A stretch of 10,842 bases of DNA from Actinomycetes bacterium (GCA_023429565.1 JAEZDJ010000025.1:1-10842), one strand, 5' to 3'. Positions 1 through 7,035 are shown, counted from the first letter of the stretch. A program made the numbers and translations. The notes: generated from the sequence alone by a model not told the origin.

Positions 1-261
1 ATTTTTTCCCTTGCGAAAACGTACCGGACACTCGGGCCTAAGGGCCCTCGCGCCCGTCATGGGATTTGCTTGTAAGACCAAGTGCAGCTTTAAAGACAGA
101 ACCTGCAATAAAGAATTCAAACTCCGCCTGTCATCCGGCTTCATGCCAGCCCTGTGTTCGAGCGCGTGCGGGGAGTGCCGTCGTGCTAGAATAGCGGGAC
201 GTATCTGCATCCATCATGAAATCATGGGCCGGCACGGCGCCATCGAAGGAGTACAAGCACC
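1..261. other. Gene-free upstream region of metG
   Basis: No convincing gene lies before metG. The only open frame of any length overlaps the metG start in another frame and resembles no known protein. A T-rich run at positions 2-7 could be the tail of a terminator whose stem lies outside the window, but this cannot be tested. GC-rich short inverted repeats occur at 33-56 (GGGCC/GGCCC and CGGGC/GCCCG) with no T-tract after them. The region from about 60 to 125 is more AT-rich. I see no tRNA, riboswitch or T-box motif here. Confidence 0.6.
184..192 (+). promoter_or_regulatory. Candidate extended -10 promoter of metG
   Basis: The sequence TGC-TAGAAT (TG at 184-185, hexamer at 187-192) fits an extended -10 element. 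There is no good -35 hexamer at the usual 16-18 bp distance, which is tolerated with an extended -10. It would start transcription near 199 and give a leader of roughly 60 nt. The metG ribosome binding site, GAAGGAG at 245-251, lies 10 nt before the ATG. Confidence 0.45.
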
Positions 262-1839
262 ATGGCAAAGGGAACCTATTCGTTCACCACCCCCATCTAC
301 TATGTGAATGCGGCCCCGCATTTGGGCACGGCATACTCCACGATAGCGGCCGACACCGTCGCGCGCTACCAGCGCATGAACGGCTACGACGTGGCGTTTG
401 TCACCGGCATGGACGAGCATGGGCAGAAGGTGGCCGACACGGCCGCCGCCAAGGGCATGACTCCGCAGGATTGGTGCGATTCGATGGAGCCGGTGTTTCG
501 CGACGCATGGGACATGCTTGACATCACCTATACCGATTTCGTGCGCACCACCGAGCCTCGTCACGCACGCTGCGTGCAGAAGTTCTGGCAGGACCTCTAC
601 GACAAGGGATGGTGCTACAAGGGCAGCTACGAGGGCTGGTACTGCGTCCACGAGGAGACCTACTACGCGGAAAGCGACCTTGAGAAGAACGACGGCGGAG
701 AATACGTCTGTCCGGATTGCAAGCGTCCGGTGCAGAAAGCCAGCGGCGAGGAAAACTGGTTCTTCAAGCTTTCCGAATTCCAGGACCAGTTGCTGAGCTT
801 CTACGAGGAGCATCCCGATTTCATCCGTCCGGAAACCCGTCGAAACGAGATCGTCTCGTTTGTCGAGCGAGGACTCAAGGACCTTTCCATCAGCCGCAGC
901 ACGTTCAGCTGGGGCGTGCCTCTTCCCTTCGACGAAGGGCACGTGGCGTACGTGTGGGCCGATGCGTTGCTGGCCTATCTCACGGGCATCGGCTATGGCG
1001 ACCCGGAACGCCCCGGCGAGTTCGAGCGCCGTTGGCCCATGCAGTATCATTTTGTGGGCAAGGACATCACCCGCTTCCATTGCGTCATCTGGCCGGCGAT
1101 GCTCATGGCTGCGGGCATGCCTGTCACACACACCGTGTTTGGCACGGGCTTTCTCCTCACGAAGGGCGAGAAGATGTCGAAGTCGCGGGGCAATGGCATC
1201 ATGCCCGCCGATCTGGTGAACGTGTTTGGTGTGGACGCGTATCGCTACTATTTTATGAGTGACGTGCAGTTCGGCCACGACGGCAACATCTCCATGGAGC
1301 GCATGGTTCAGGTGTACAACGCCGATTTGGCCAACACCTGGGGAAATCTGTGCAGCCGCGTGTTTAACATGACCAAGAAGTATTTCGATTCGAAGGTTCC
1401 TGAGCCCCCTTCGTTCGCGTCGGACAATCCACTGCGCGCTCTGTCTGACGGGCTGTATGCCACCTATGACGCCTGCCTGGGGCGCGTGGATTTTTCAGGT
1501 GCGGTCTCCGCCGTTCAGGAACTTGCGAGCCGGGTGAACCTCTACGTCGAGGAGTCTGCTCCCTGGAGCCTTGCGAAATCGGAGGAACCTTCTGACGCCG
1601 ATCAGCTGGCTGCCGTCATCTACAACGCGCTTGAGGCGGTCCGCATCATTGCGCTGTACCTGGCTCCGCTGATGCCCAACACGTCGGCGGAAGTTTTCCG
1701 CCGCCTGAGTCTGGGAGACATCGTCGAGGTGGCTGACATCGAGGCGGCGACGTCTTGGGGTGGACTGCCGGTCGGCAACGCGGTGGAGATTGGGGATCCG
1801 TTGTTCCCCCGTCTCGAGAATGTCCCGACGATTGAATGA
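262..1839 (+). CDS. metG: Methionyl-tRNA synthetase
   Basis: Cytoplasmic class I aminoacyl-tRNA synthetase that charges tRNA-Met with methionine using ATP. The HIGH-type signature is PHLGT at residues 19-23, TGMDEHGQK follows at 48-56, and the KMSKS loop is at 304-308. These, with the overall match to the family, make the call firm. The ATG at 262 is preceded by GAAGGAG 10 nt upstream, and the protein begins directly with the Rossmann-fold strand as expected. At 525 residues it is a short form that stops after the anticodon-binding helical domain and lacks the C-terminal EMAP-II-like tRNA-binding/dimerisation domain of longer MetRS. The zinc-knuckle region is incomplete: C150-x2-C153 is present, but the first half shows only C128 followed by V-H-E, where many relatives have C-x2-C. 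The gene is followed after 68 bp by tatD. Confidence 0.97.
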   Translation: MAKGTYSFTTPIYYVNAAPHLGTAYSTIAADTVARYQRMNGYDVAFVTGMDEHGQKVADTAAAKGMTPQDWCDSMEPVFRDAWDMLDITYTDFVRTTEPRHARCVQKFWQDLYDKGWCYKGSYEGWYCVHEETYYAESDLEKNDGGEYVCPDCKRPVQKASGEENWFFKLSEFQDQLLSFYEEHPDFIRPETRRNEIVSFVERGLKDLSISRSTFSWGVPLPFDEGHVAYVWADALLAYLTGIGYGDPERPGEFERRWPMQYHFVGKDITRFHCVIWPAMLMAAGMPVTHTVFGTGFLLTKGEKMSKSRGNGIMPADLVNVFGVDAYRYYFMSDVQFGHDGNISMERMVQVYNADLANTWGNLCSRVFNMTKKYFDSKVPEPPSFASDNPLRALSDGLYATYDACLGRVDFSGAVSAVQELASRVNLYVEESAPWSLAKSEEPSDADQLAAVIYNALEAVRIIALYLAPLMPNTSAEVFRRLSLGDIVEVADIEAATSWGGLPVGNAVEIGDPLFPRLENVPTIE

Positions 1840-1907
1840 CGTCCGGAAGGGGCGCGCATCGAAGAGCCGCGTCGTGCCCCGCGTCGATCGATTTGGACTG
1901 ATGTGAC

Positions 1908-2921
1908 ATGGCAGAAAAAGAACAGCAAAGCGAACCGCTCTTCCGAGACGCCCTGTTTCGACAGAAGCGCAAGCATGGGAAGTATCGCGTCGTCGAGGCC
2001 CCTGCGCTTGAGTACCCAGTTGCCGACACCCATGCCCATCTGCAGCTGCTTCCCGACCCCGTGCTCGCGCTCGCCCGCTGCGCCATCCATGGCGTGCGCT
2101 TCGTCTGCACGATCGTCGACGTGCATGAGGACGGGCAGGAAACGTTTGAGAACCTGGTTGATTGGCGGTCCGCCGCGGCGGACGAAGCGCGTCGGCTTCC
2201 CGCTGACCTGTGCTGGACCGCACCGCGGCTCCAAGTTCCGCACGTCCGCATAGCGGTTGGATGCCATCCGCACAATGCAGAACACTATGGCGATGATCTG
2301 GAGGCTTTGTTGCGCCGCCGCTTGGCGGATCCCCGTGTGGCTGCGGTGGGGGAGATTGGCCTGGACTATCATTACAACTTCTCAACGCCCGATGAGCAGC
2401 GGATGGCCTTTCGACGCCAGGTCCGTTTGGCAAAGGAAGCCGGCCTTCCTGTTATCCTGCACGTGAGAGAGGCGCATGAAGAGGCATTCTCGCTTATGCA
2501 GGAAGAGGGCTTTCCCGAGGGGGGCACGCTTCTCCATTGCTTCAACTTGGACTGGAACACCCTCGAGCCTTGGGTGGACGCCGGGTGTTTCGTTGCCTTC
2601 GGGGGCCCGCTGACGTTCAAGAACGCGGACGAGGTGCGCGATGCCGCCGCTCGTGCCCCCCTTGGCCGTCTGGTGACCGAAACCGACGCGCCCTACATGA
2701 CGCCCGAACCGATGCGGGGCATGACCTGCGGTCCCGAGCACGTCATCTTCACCGCGGCCTGCTTGGCGGAGGTGCGCGGCTGCGCTCCCGGCATTGGGCG
2801 CGAGGAGCTTTTGCGAACGCTGATGGACAACGCGCATGCCTTGCTCGACCGTGAACCGACGCCCTGGCAGAGGAGCGAACGGCTTGCCGGTTCGGCCGAT
2901 GCTTTTCAGGAAGGCAAGTGA
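1908..2921 (+). CDS. tatD: TatD-family metal-dependent hydrolase (putative DNase)
   Basis: Cytoplasmic metallohydrolase of the TatD/YcfH amidohydrolase superfamily; characterised members have 3'-5' exonuclease activity on DNA or RNA. The metal ligands can be read in order: D40-T-H42-A-H44, E149 in GEIGLD, H185 in LHVREA, H210 in LHCFN, and D260 in TETDAPY. Family members usually start within a few residues of the DTHAHL strand, but here about 38 extra residues (partly basic, KRKHGK at 20-25) precede it. The start is fixed by sequence: an in-frame TGA at 1899-1901 lies nine bases upstream, and no other start codon occurs before the DTHAHL motif. The Shine-Dalgarno sequence is poor. It follows metG and is separated from the next start codon by 1 bp, so co-transcription with the flavoprotein and rsmA is likely. 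The cellular substrate cannot be inferred from sequence. Confidence 0.93.
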   Translation: MAEKEQQSEPLFRDALFRQKRKHGKYRVVEAPALEYPVADTHAHLQLLPDPVLALARCAIHGVRFVCTIVDVHEDGQETFENLVDWRSAAADEARRLPADLCWTAPRLQVPHVRIAVGCHPHNAEHYGDDLEALLRRRLADPRVAAVGEIGLDYHYNFSTPDEQRMAFRRQVRLAKEAGLPVILHVREAHEEAFSLMQEEGFPEGGTLLHCFNLDWNTLEPWVDAGCFVAFGGPLTFKNADEVRDAAARAPLGRLVTETDAPYMTPEPMRGMTCGPEHVIFTAACLAEVRGCAPGIGREELLRTLMDNAHALLDREPTPWQRSERLAGSADAFQEGK

Positions 2922-2922
2922 C

Positions 2923-3468
2923 ATGAATCATCTGATCATAGCGGGATCGATTCGTCGAGAGGGCAAGAGCGATCATCTTGCCCGTGCCCTTGTCGCACGC
3001 GTTCACGCCTGCGCTCCGGGTGACGAGGTCTTCCTGTTCAGCCTGGCCGATGATGTCACGGTCGACGCGTGCCTTGCCTGTGACTACTGCAAGACGCAGG
3101 GGGAATGCATCATCGATGACGACATGCAGGACGTTTATGACCTGCTCGATCAGGCGGACGACCTCATCGTCGTTTCCCCGGTTTACTTCGCCGGTCCGCC
3201 CGCCCAGTTCAAGGCGCTGCTGGATCGTTTGCAGCGCTACTATTGGACCGATTTTCAAAGCGTGTCCAAACGTCCTGCTCACCTGTTCGTCATCGGTGAT
3301 GGGGGAGACCCACATGGCTATGCGCCGTTGGTTGGCACGGTGCGCTCGGCGCTTTCCGTTGCAGGATTCCGGGTTTCCGCGGTGCATGACTGTGTGGGGA
3401 AGTCCTTCGAGGAGCTTGATGGCATCGCCGCCGCATGGGAGCCTTCGGTCGGGACGGTCGAGCCATGA
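2923..3468 (+). CDS. Flavodoxin-fold NAD(P)H/FMN oxidoreductase with four-Cys motif
   Basis: 181-residue protein of the NADPH-dependent FMN reductase / iron-sulfur flavoprotein superfamily. The N-terminal strand and phosphate-binding loop AGSIRREGKS (7-16) would bind the FMN phosphate. Cysteines C50-x2-C53-x2-C56-x5-C62 match the compact motif that binds a 4Fe-4S cluster in archaeal-type iron-sulfur flavoproteins. The following DDDM and VVSPVYFAGPPAQFKALLDR segments are typical of the family. I chose ATG 2923 because AGGAAGG at 2908-2914 lies 8 nt upstream and the protein then starts at the first beta strand; an open frame from 2836 would add a non-family N-terminus. It starts 1 bp after the tatD stop and its stop codon overlaps the rsmA start. 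The physiological electron donor and acceptor are unknown. Cluster binding is an inference, since many reductases of this family keep these cysteines without proven clusters. Confidence 0.88.
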   Translation: MNHLIIAGSIRREGKSDHLARALVARVHACAPGDEVFLFSLADDVTVDACLACDYCKTQGECIIDDDMQDVYDLLDQADDLIVVSPVYFAGPPAQFKALLDRLQRYYWTDFQSVSKRPAHLFVIGDGGDPHGYAPLVGTVRSALSVAGFRVSAVHDCVGKSFEELDGIAAAWEPSVGTVEP

Positions 3469-4415
3469 CGATCCTTTCGCCCCTCGCCTCGCCTTCTGCA
3501 ACGCGGGAGGTGTTGGCGGCCCATGGCCTGTCGGCAAAGTATGCACTTGGCCAGAACTTTCTTGTCAACGACGGTGTTCTGCAGAAGATCCTGGCTTTGT
3601 CTGAGGTGTCGTCCGACGACTATGTGCTCGAAGTCGGTCCGGGCATCGGCACACTGACCATCGCCTTGTTGAAACATGCCGGACGGGTGGTGTCGGTCGA
3701 GCGCGATGCCGACCTTCCCGCCGTGCTGGCGGAAACCCTCGCTCCTTGGAAAGAGCGGTTTGCGCTCGTCGAGAAGGACGCGCTGGATTTTGTCGAAGAC
3801 GATTTGAGGGACCTGCCGTGGCCAGACGAGGCTGCCGACTCCGCGCATCGGTCACTGCCCGCCTTTCCTGACAAGCTCGTGGCCAATCTGCCCTATGCCG
3901 TGGCGGCCACGCTTGTGCTGGATTATTTCCAGAGATTCCCTTCTCTTGGCAGCGCCACCGTCATGGTGCAGAAGGAAGTGGCCGACCGCATGGCAGCGCA
4001 GAGGGGCACGAAGAATTACGGTGCCTACACGGTCAAGCTGTCCCTGTTCGCGCAGCCTGCCGGGCGTTTTTCCGTGGGTCCTGGATGTTTCCTGCCCCCG
4101 CCGCGCGTGGAAAGCGCCGTGCTGCGCCTCGATCGCCGCACGCCGGTGGACGGGGAGGGCCACGTGATCGACCCCGCTACGGTTAGGGCGGCCTGCACCA
4201 TGGCCGATGCCTCGTTCGCAAACCGTCGCAAGACCATTGCCAATTCATGCAAGACGTTCTTTGGGAATCGCGGCGATGAAGGCGCGCGGGTGGTGTCCTG
4301 CCTTCCGCTGCTGTTTGAGCGGGCAGGCGTCGACCCGAGAATTCGAGGAGAGGCGTTGCCTGTAGAAGACTTCATCCGTTTGGGAAAGGCTCTGCTGGAG
4401 ATCGTTGGTTTGTGA
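3465..4415 (+). CDS. rsmA: 16S rRNA (adenine1518-N6/adenine1519-N6)-dimethyltransferase
   Basis: RsmA/KsgA dimethylates two adjacent adenosines in the 3'-terminal helix of 16S rRNA using S-adenosylmethionine, acting late in 30S subunit assembly. Visible signatures are LGQNF (28-32), the SAM-binding motif VLEVGPGIG (54-62), the catalytic NLPY (141-144), and PPPRVES (211-217) near the C-terminal domain. I chose ATG 3465, giving 316 residues, because it overlaps the upstream stop codon in an ATGA arrangement and gives the usual start a little before the TREVL helix; an upstream ATG at 3435 would add ten residues inside the flavoprotein gene. It is somewhat longer than the typical 270-290 residues, partly from an acidic/proline segment at about 111-136 just before NLPY. 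A terminator-like inverted repeat follows 12 bp after the stop. Confidence 0.95.
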   Translation: MTILSPLASPSATREVLAAHGLSAKYALGQNFLVNDGVLQKILALSEVSSDDYVLEVGPGIGTLTIALLKHAGRVVSVERDADLPAVLAETLAPWKERFALVEKDALDFVEDDLRDLPWPDEAADSAHRSLPAFPDKLVANLPYAVAATLVLDYFQRFPSLGSATVMVQKEVADRMAAQRGTKNYGAYTVKLSLFAQPAGRFSVGPGCFLPPPRVESAVLRLDRRTPVDGEGHVIDPATVRAACTMADASFANRRKTIANSCKTFFGNRGDEGARVVSCLPLLFERAGVDPRIRGEALPVEDFIRLGKALLEIVGL

Positions 4416-4427
4416 AGGGTGGCGGAA

Positions 4428-4468
4428 CCGACCAAGGTCACTCAGCCTTCGAGCGACTCCTTGGTCGG
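4428..4468. terminator. Probable bidirectional terminator between rsmA and the ModE-like gene
   Basis: A perfect 10-bp inverted repeat, CCGACCAAGG (4428-4437) and CCTTGGTCGG (4459-4468), lies in the 60-bp gap between two convergent stop codons. The 21-nt interior can form a further imperfect stem (CTC/GAG). On the + strand it is followed by CGCTTCTTT, a weak T-rich tail. On the - strand no strong T-run is seen. Position and symmetry support a shared terminator; efficiency is uncertain. Confidence 0.65.
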
Positions 4469-4475
4469 CGCTTCT

Positions 4476-4820
4476 TTAGCCGAATATCTTGGCGAATTCC
4501 TTCTCCGCTTCCTTCTGCAGCTTCTCGTCCATGGCAATGTAGGCATCGAGCAGCTTGTTCCCGTCGGCAGTCAGGGTGCTTCCATGAGCTCCATCGCGAT
4601 CAAGCAGCTGGATGCCAAGAGCAGCTTCCGTGTCCTTGACGATGCGCCATGCCTTGCTGTATGCCATGCCCATGCCCTTGGCTGAGGCGTTGAGGGATCC
4701 TGACTCGCGGACGCCGAGGCACAGGTTGGCGATGCCCCGACCAAACAGGGACCCGGTGTCCGCGCGGGGGTTCATGATGGACAAGCGGATCACGGGTTTC
4801 AATTTTCCCAGCTTACTCAT
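4476..4820 (-). CDS. ModE-type winged helix-turn-helix regulator (DNA-binding domain only)
   Basis: 114-residue protein resembling the N-terminal DNA-binding domain of ModE and LysR-type regulators. The central part, about residues 30-90, has the typical order: SLNASAKGMGMAYSKAWRIV (recognition-helix region), DTEAALGIQLLDRD, then the wing HGSTLTADGNKLLDAY. It lacks the C-terminal molybdate-binding (molbindin) domains of full ModE, so molybdate sensing cannot be assumed; such stand-alone domains are often annotated as LysR-family or winged-helix proteins. The start codon overlaps the thrC stop (ATGA), with an AAGGAAG-type ribosome binding site inside the 3' end of thrC, so translation is probably coupled to threonine synthase. 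The C-terminal helix, residues 95-113, is charged and may dimerise. Targets are unknown; a role in thr, molybdenum or metal genes would be speculation. Confidence 0.85.
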   Translation of the reverse strand: MSKLGKLKPVIRLSIMNPRADTGSLFGRGIANLCLGVRESGSLNASAKGMGMAYSKAWRIVKDTEAALGIQLLDRDGAHGSTLTADGNKLLDAYIAMDEKLQKEAEKEFAKIFG

Positions 4821-6415
4821 AGTGCTTCCTTTCCTGCGTTGGTTTGTGCCGTAGGTGCCGTTCGGTCTTCCCGGTCAGCGAGAAAGGCCCTCGCGGCCTC
4901 CTCGATGGCGTCGACGTTCCCATCGATGACTTCGGTGAACCGAATGGGAAGCTCGTCGAGCTCGGCAAGCCCGCGGGGAATGCCCTGGCCGCCGGTTTCG
5001 GCGGATATCAACTGGTTGAGATCGCAGCCCGTCAGCGCTGCCACGTCGGCCGGCAGATCGCCCTCTGGCTCGATGCCGTGGAGTGCGCGGTAGACGCTCT
5101 CCCCGAACTTTGCCCAATGCGCGGTGCTTGCGATGAGGACGGGATTTTGACCACGCAGGTTTTCGGCGACGCGATAGGCCACGGCTGTATGGGGATCGAG
5201 CAGATAGCCATGCTCGTCGTACACTTCCTTGATGGTGGAGAGGCATGCGGCGTTTCCGACCGAGTCGGCACGGAACGTTGCCCGCACGTGGGCGAACGTG
5301 GCCTCGTCCACGCGAAACCGGCGGCTCTTCTTCAAATCGTCCATCCAACCGCTGATGGAGGAGGTGTCACGCCCGGTCAGCTCAAACAGCTGACGCTCCA
5401 GATTCGACGACACCAGAATGTCCATGGACGGTGATGGCGTCAGCATGAACGGGCGGTCGGAAATGTCATAGGTGCCCGTGTTGATGAAGTCCGTCAGCAC
5501 GCGGTTTTCATTGCTAGCGCACAGCAGGGTTTCGATGGGGGTGCCCATGCGCATGGCGTAATAGGCCGCCAGGATGTTGCCGAAATTGCCCGTTGGCACG
5601 CAGACGTCGATGGGGTCTCCCGCAGCCACCTTGCCTTGCGCGACAAGCTCGGCATAGCTTGACACGTAATAGACGACCTGAGGCAGGAGGCGGCCCCAGT
5701 TGATGGAATTGGCGCTGGAAAGCGCAACGCCTCGCTCGGCCATCAACCGATCTTTGAACTCGTCGTCACCGAACACCCCTTTGGCGCCGGTCTGGCAATC
5801 GTCGAAGTTTCCGCGCACGGCCCAGACGCGCACGTTGCGGCCCGTTTGGGTTGCCATCTGCTTGTACTGGATATCGCTCACGCCGCCCTGCGGGTACATG
5901 ACGCCGATGCTTGTGCCATCGGCATCCTTGAACCCCTCGAGCGCAGCTTTGCCGGTGTCTCCTGAAGTCGCAACGAGAATGAGAAAATCGCTGTCCAGCT
6001 TGCCCTCGTCGCGTAGCTTCTGAGCGCTCGCTGAAAAGAATTTGGGCAGGCATTGCAGCGCCATGTCCTTGAATGCGCTCGTGGGACCATGCCACAGCTC
6101 AAGCACATGGGTGTTTGCGTTGAGTGTGGTGATGGGACAGACCTGGTCGTCGTCAAAGTTGCTGCCATACGCCTGGGACATGAGGGCGTCAATCTCGTCG
6201 GCTGAGAAGTCTATGTCAAAGGCTTGGTAAATGCGGGAGGCGCGTTGGGCGTAGGGAAGGTCGGCGAGTGCGGCAATCTCGTCAAGCGACAGCTGGGGAA
6301 TTGTTTCGGGGACGTACAGCCCGCCGCCCTCCGCCAATCCGCAGACGACGGCTTCCGAGAAGCTGACAGGTCGTTTTCCCTGTCCGCGCGTGTCAATATA
6401 GAGATTCTGGGCCAT
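4817..6415 (-). CDS. thrC: Threonine synthase
   Basis: PLP-dependent enzyme converting O-phospho-L-homoserine to L-threonine, the last step of threonine synthesis. The N-terminus has the family-typical SEAVVCGLAEGGGLYVP segment (residues 20-36). The PLP-lysine motif HGPTSAFKDMALQ places the Schiff-base lysine at K116. Further matches are LVATSGDTGKAAL and the VCVPTGNFGNILAAYYA segment that contacts PLP. At 532 residues it is slightly longer than most bacterial ThrC of the long (E. coli/yeast-like) class, with a C-terminal tail that ends in a hydrophilic stretch. The start at 6415 is supported by AGAAAGGG a few bases upstream on the - strand. It is the first gene of a two-gene unit with the ModE-like regulator. 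No threonine biosynthesis partners (hom, thrB) lie beside it in this window. Confidence 0.95.
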   Translation of the reverse strand: MAQNLYIDTRGQGKRPVSFSEAVVCGLAEGGGLYVPETIPQLSLDEIAALADLPYAQRASRIYQAFDIDFSADEIDALMSQAYGSNFDDDQVCPITTLNANTHVLELWHGPTSAFKDMALQCLPKFFSASAQKLRDEGKLDSDFLILVATSGDTGKAALEGFKDADGTSIGVMYPQGGVSDIQYKQMATQTGRNVRVWAVRGNFDDCQTGAKGVFGDDEFKDRLMAERGVALSSANSINWGRLLPQVVYYVSSYAELVAQGKVAAGDPIDVCVPTGNFGNILAAYYAMRMGTPIETLLCASNENRVLTDFINTGTYDISDRPFMLTPSPSMDILVSSNLERQLFELTGRDTSSISGWMDDLKKSRRFRVDEATFAHVRATFRADSVGNAACLSTIKEVYDEHGYLLDPHTAVAYRVAENLRGQNPVLIASTAHWAKFGESVYRALHGIEPEGDLPADVAALTGCDLNQLISAETGGQGIPRGLAELDELPIRFTEVIDGNVDAIEEAARAFLADREDRTAPTAQTNAGKEAL

Positions 6416-6438
6416 GGATGCCCTTTCTGCCGTGGCAC

Positions 6439-6478
6439 TTCGAAGTATTATCCATTTTCAGTATACTATTTCGCGAAA
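6439..6478. promoter_or_regulatory. Palindromic promoter/operator region upstream of thrC
   Basis: Two adjacent palindromes occur in an AT-rich patch: AGTATACT (6460-6467) and TTTCGCGAAA (6469-6478). The first contains TATACT on both strands and could serve as a -10 element in either direction. Toward thrC it would give a leader of roughly 40 nt, although no good -35 is seen. On the + strand TTCGAA (6439-6444) lies 17 bp before TATACT, giving a possible weak promoter toward feoA1. The second palindrome may be an operator. The regulator is not identifiable. Confidence 0.35.
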
Positions 6479-6649
6479 ACGACAGGCTTGAGAACGGTAA
6501 ACGATTCCATGCAATATGCATCGAGGAGCATCGCCGGCCTTTTTGCAGCCCATGCCCGTTTTCGACATCGCTGGGCGGACGACCGGTGGAGCGGCTCTTG
6601 CCGCCAGCGGTCGCCCTGTGTCCCCCTCGAGGGAAAAGGCTCGCGGGGG

Positions 6650-6678
6650 TTCCAATTTCCGAGAGTTTGCTTTATCAT
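6650..6678 (+). promoter_or_regulatory. Candidate promoter of feoA1
   Basis: TATCAT at 6673-6678 matches five of six bases of the -10 consensus. TTCCAA at 6650-6655 is a weak -35 at 17 bp spacing. The inferred start near 6685 would leave a leader of about 20 nt before ATG 6705 and would place the GTTA-N8-TAAC motif (6686-6701) over the transcription start and ribosome binding site. Confidence 0.4.
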
Positions 6679-6685
6679 ACTCTTT

Positions 6686-6701
6686 GTTACATGGAGCTAA
6701 C
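6686..6701. promoter_or_regulatory. GTTA-N8-TAAC motif upstream of feoA1 (candidate operator)
   Basis: GTTA (6686-6689) and TAAC (6698-6701) form an interrupted inverted repeat that encloses the GGAG ribosome binding site of feoA1. The same GTTA-N8-TAAC arrangement, also followed by T and with AG at matching inner positions, occurs upstream of feoB at 7500-7515. A role as a binding site for an iron-responsive repressor is inferred from the shared location in front of iron-uptake genes. Confidence 0.35.
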
Positions 6702-6704
6702 TCG

Positions 6705-7028
6705 ATGGGAGTCGAAATGGGCAACGCAACAGCAGCGGGCGCACAGGCGATGGGACGATCGGACGCGGTCGGATCCACTCCTGCGACGTCGACATCCTGC
6801 CAGCAGATGCCGCTCTCGTTCATGAAGAACGGTGAGTCGGCGACGATCGCCAAGGTTCGTGGCAAAGGCGACTTGCACCACCATTTGGAAAACCTGGGCT
6901 TCATTGAGGGTGCCTGCGTCACCGTTATGTCCGAGGCGGCGGGAGACCTCATCGTGGAGGTCAAAGGCACGCAGGTTGCGCTCAACAAGAAGGTCGCGGC
7001 GCATATCATAACGAACGCGGCTGCCTGA
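6705..7028 (+). CDS. feoA: FeoA-domain protein (first copy)
   Basis: 107-residue protein whose last 73 residues form a FeoA/SH3-like domain. PLSFMKNGESATIAKVRGKG is followed by LENLGFIEGACVTVMSEAAG and a final IVEVKGTQVALNKKVAAHI. FeoA proteins are small cytoplasmic partners thought to interact with FeoB in ferrous-iron uptake. The start is uncertain. ATG 6705 has GGAG at 6693-6696 with 8 nt spacing and is preferred; ATG 6717 is also possible with GGGAG just upstream; ATG 6807 would give only the FeoA domain but has no ribosome binding site. With 6705, the first 34 residues are a low-complexity Ala/Ser/Thr/Gly stretch not found in typical FeoA. A His run (HHH) sits in the helix before LENLGF. 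It is first in the feo locus, 177 bp before feoA2. Confidence 0.85.
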   Translation: MGVEMGNATAAGAQAMGRSDAVGSTPATSTSCQQMPLSFMKNGESATIAKVRGKGDLHHHLENLGFIEGACVTVMSEAAGDLIVEVKGTQVALNKKVAAHIITNAAA

Positions 7029-7035
7029 TTCTGCG

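Larger units (their letters stand above)
6416..6704. other. Divergent intergenic region between thrC and feoA1
   Basis: About 290 bp between divergently transcribed genes. Besides the palindromic region at 6439-6478 and the feoA1 promoter/operator candidates near 6650-6701, the middle (about 6520-6640) is GC-rich and holds no recognisable gene, RNA or riboswitch. An open frame from 6516 runs into feoA1, but its first 63 codons look like non-coding sequence and have no family similarity. Confidence 0.5.

Noticed and set aside
214..1278. Long open frame on the - strand opposite metG (354 codons)
   Set aside because: It is fully antisense to the well-supported metG gene in GC-rich DNA, has no recognisable domain, and its His/Arg/Ala-rich composition is typical of a shadow frame.
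1849..1880. Possible terminator between metG and tatD (GGGGCGC/GTGCCCC)
   Set aside because: Only a 7-bp stem with a G-U pair and an 18-nt loop, followed by no T-run. It is compatible with chance in GC-rich sequence.
1495..2433. Long open frame on the - strand opposite the metG end and tatD
   Set aside because: Antisense to two clear genes and to their intergenic gap, with low-complexity Arg/Pro/Ser composition and no family similarity.
6416..6704. Riboswitch or leader-peptide attenuator for thrC or feo
   Set aside because: The inferred thrC leader is only about 40 nt, and no Thr-rich leader peptide or known riboswitch core was seen.
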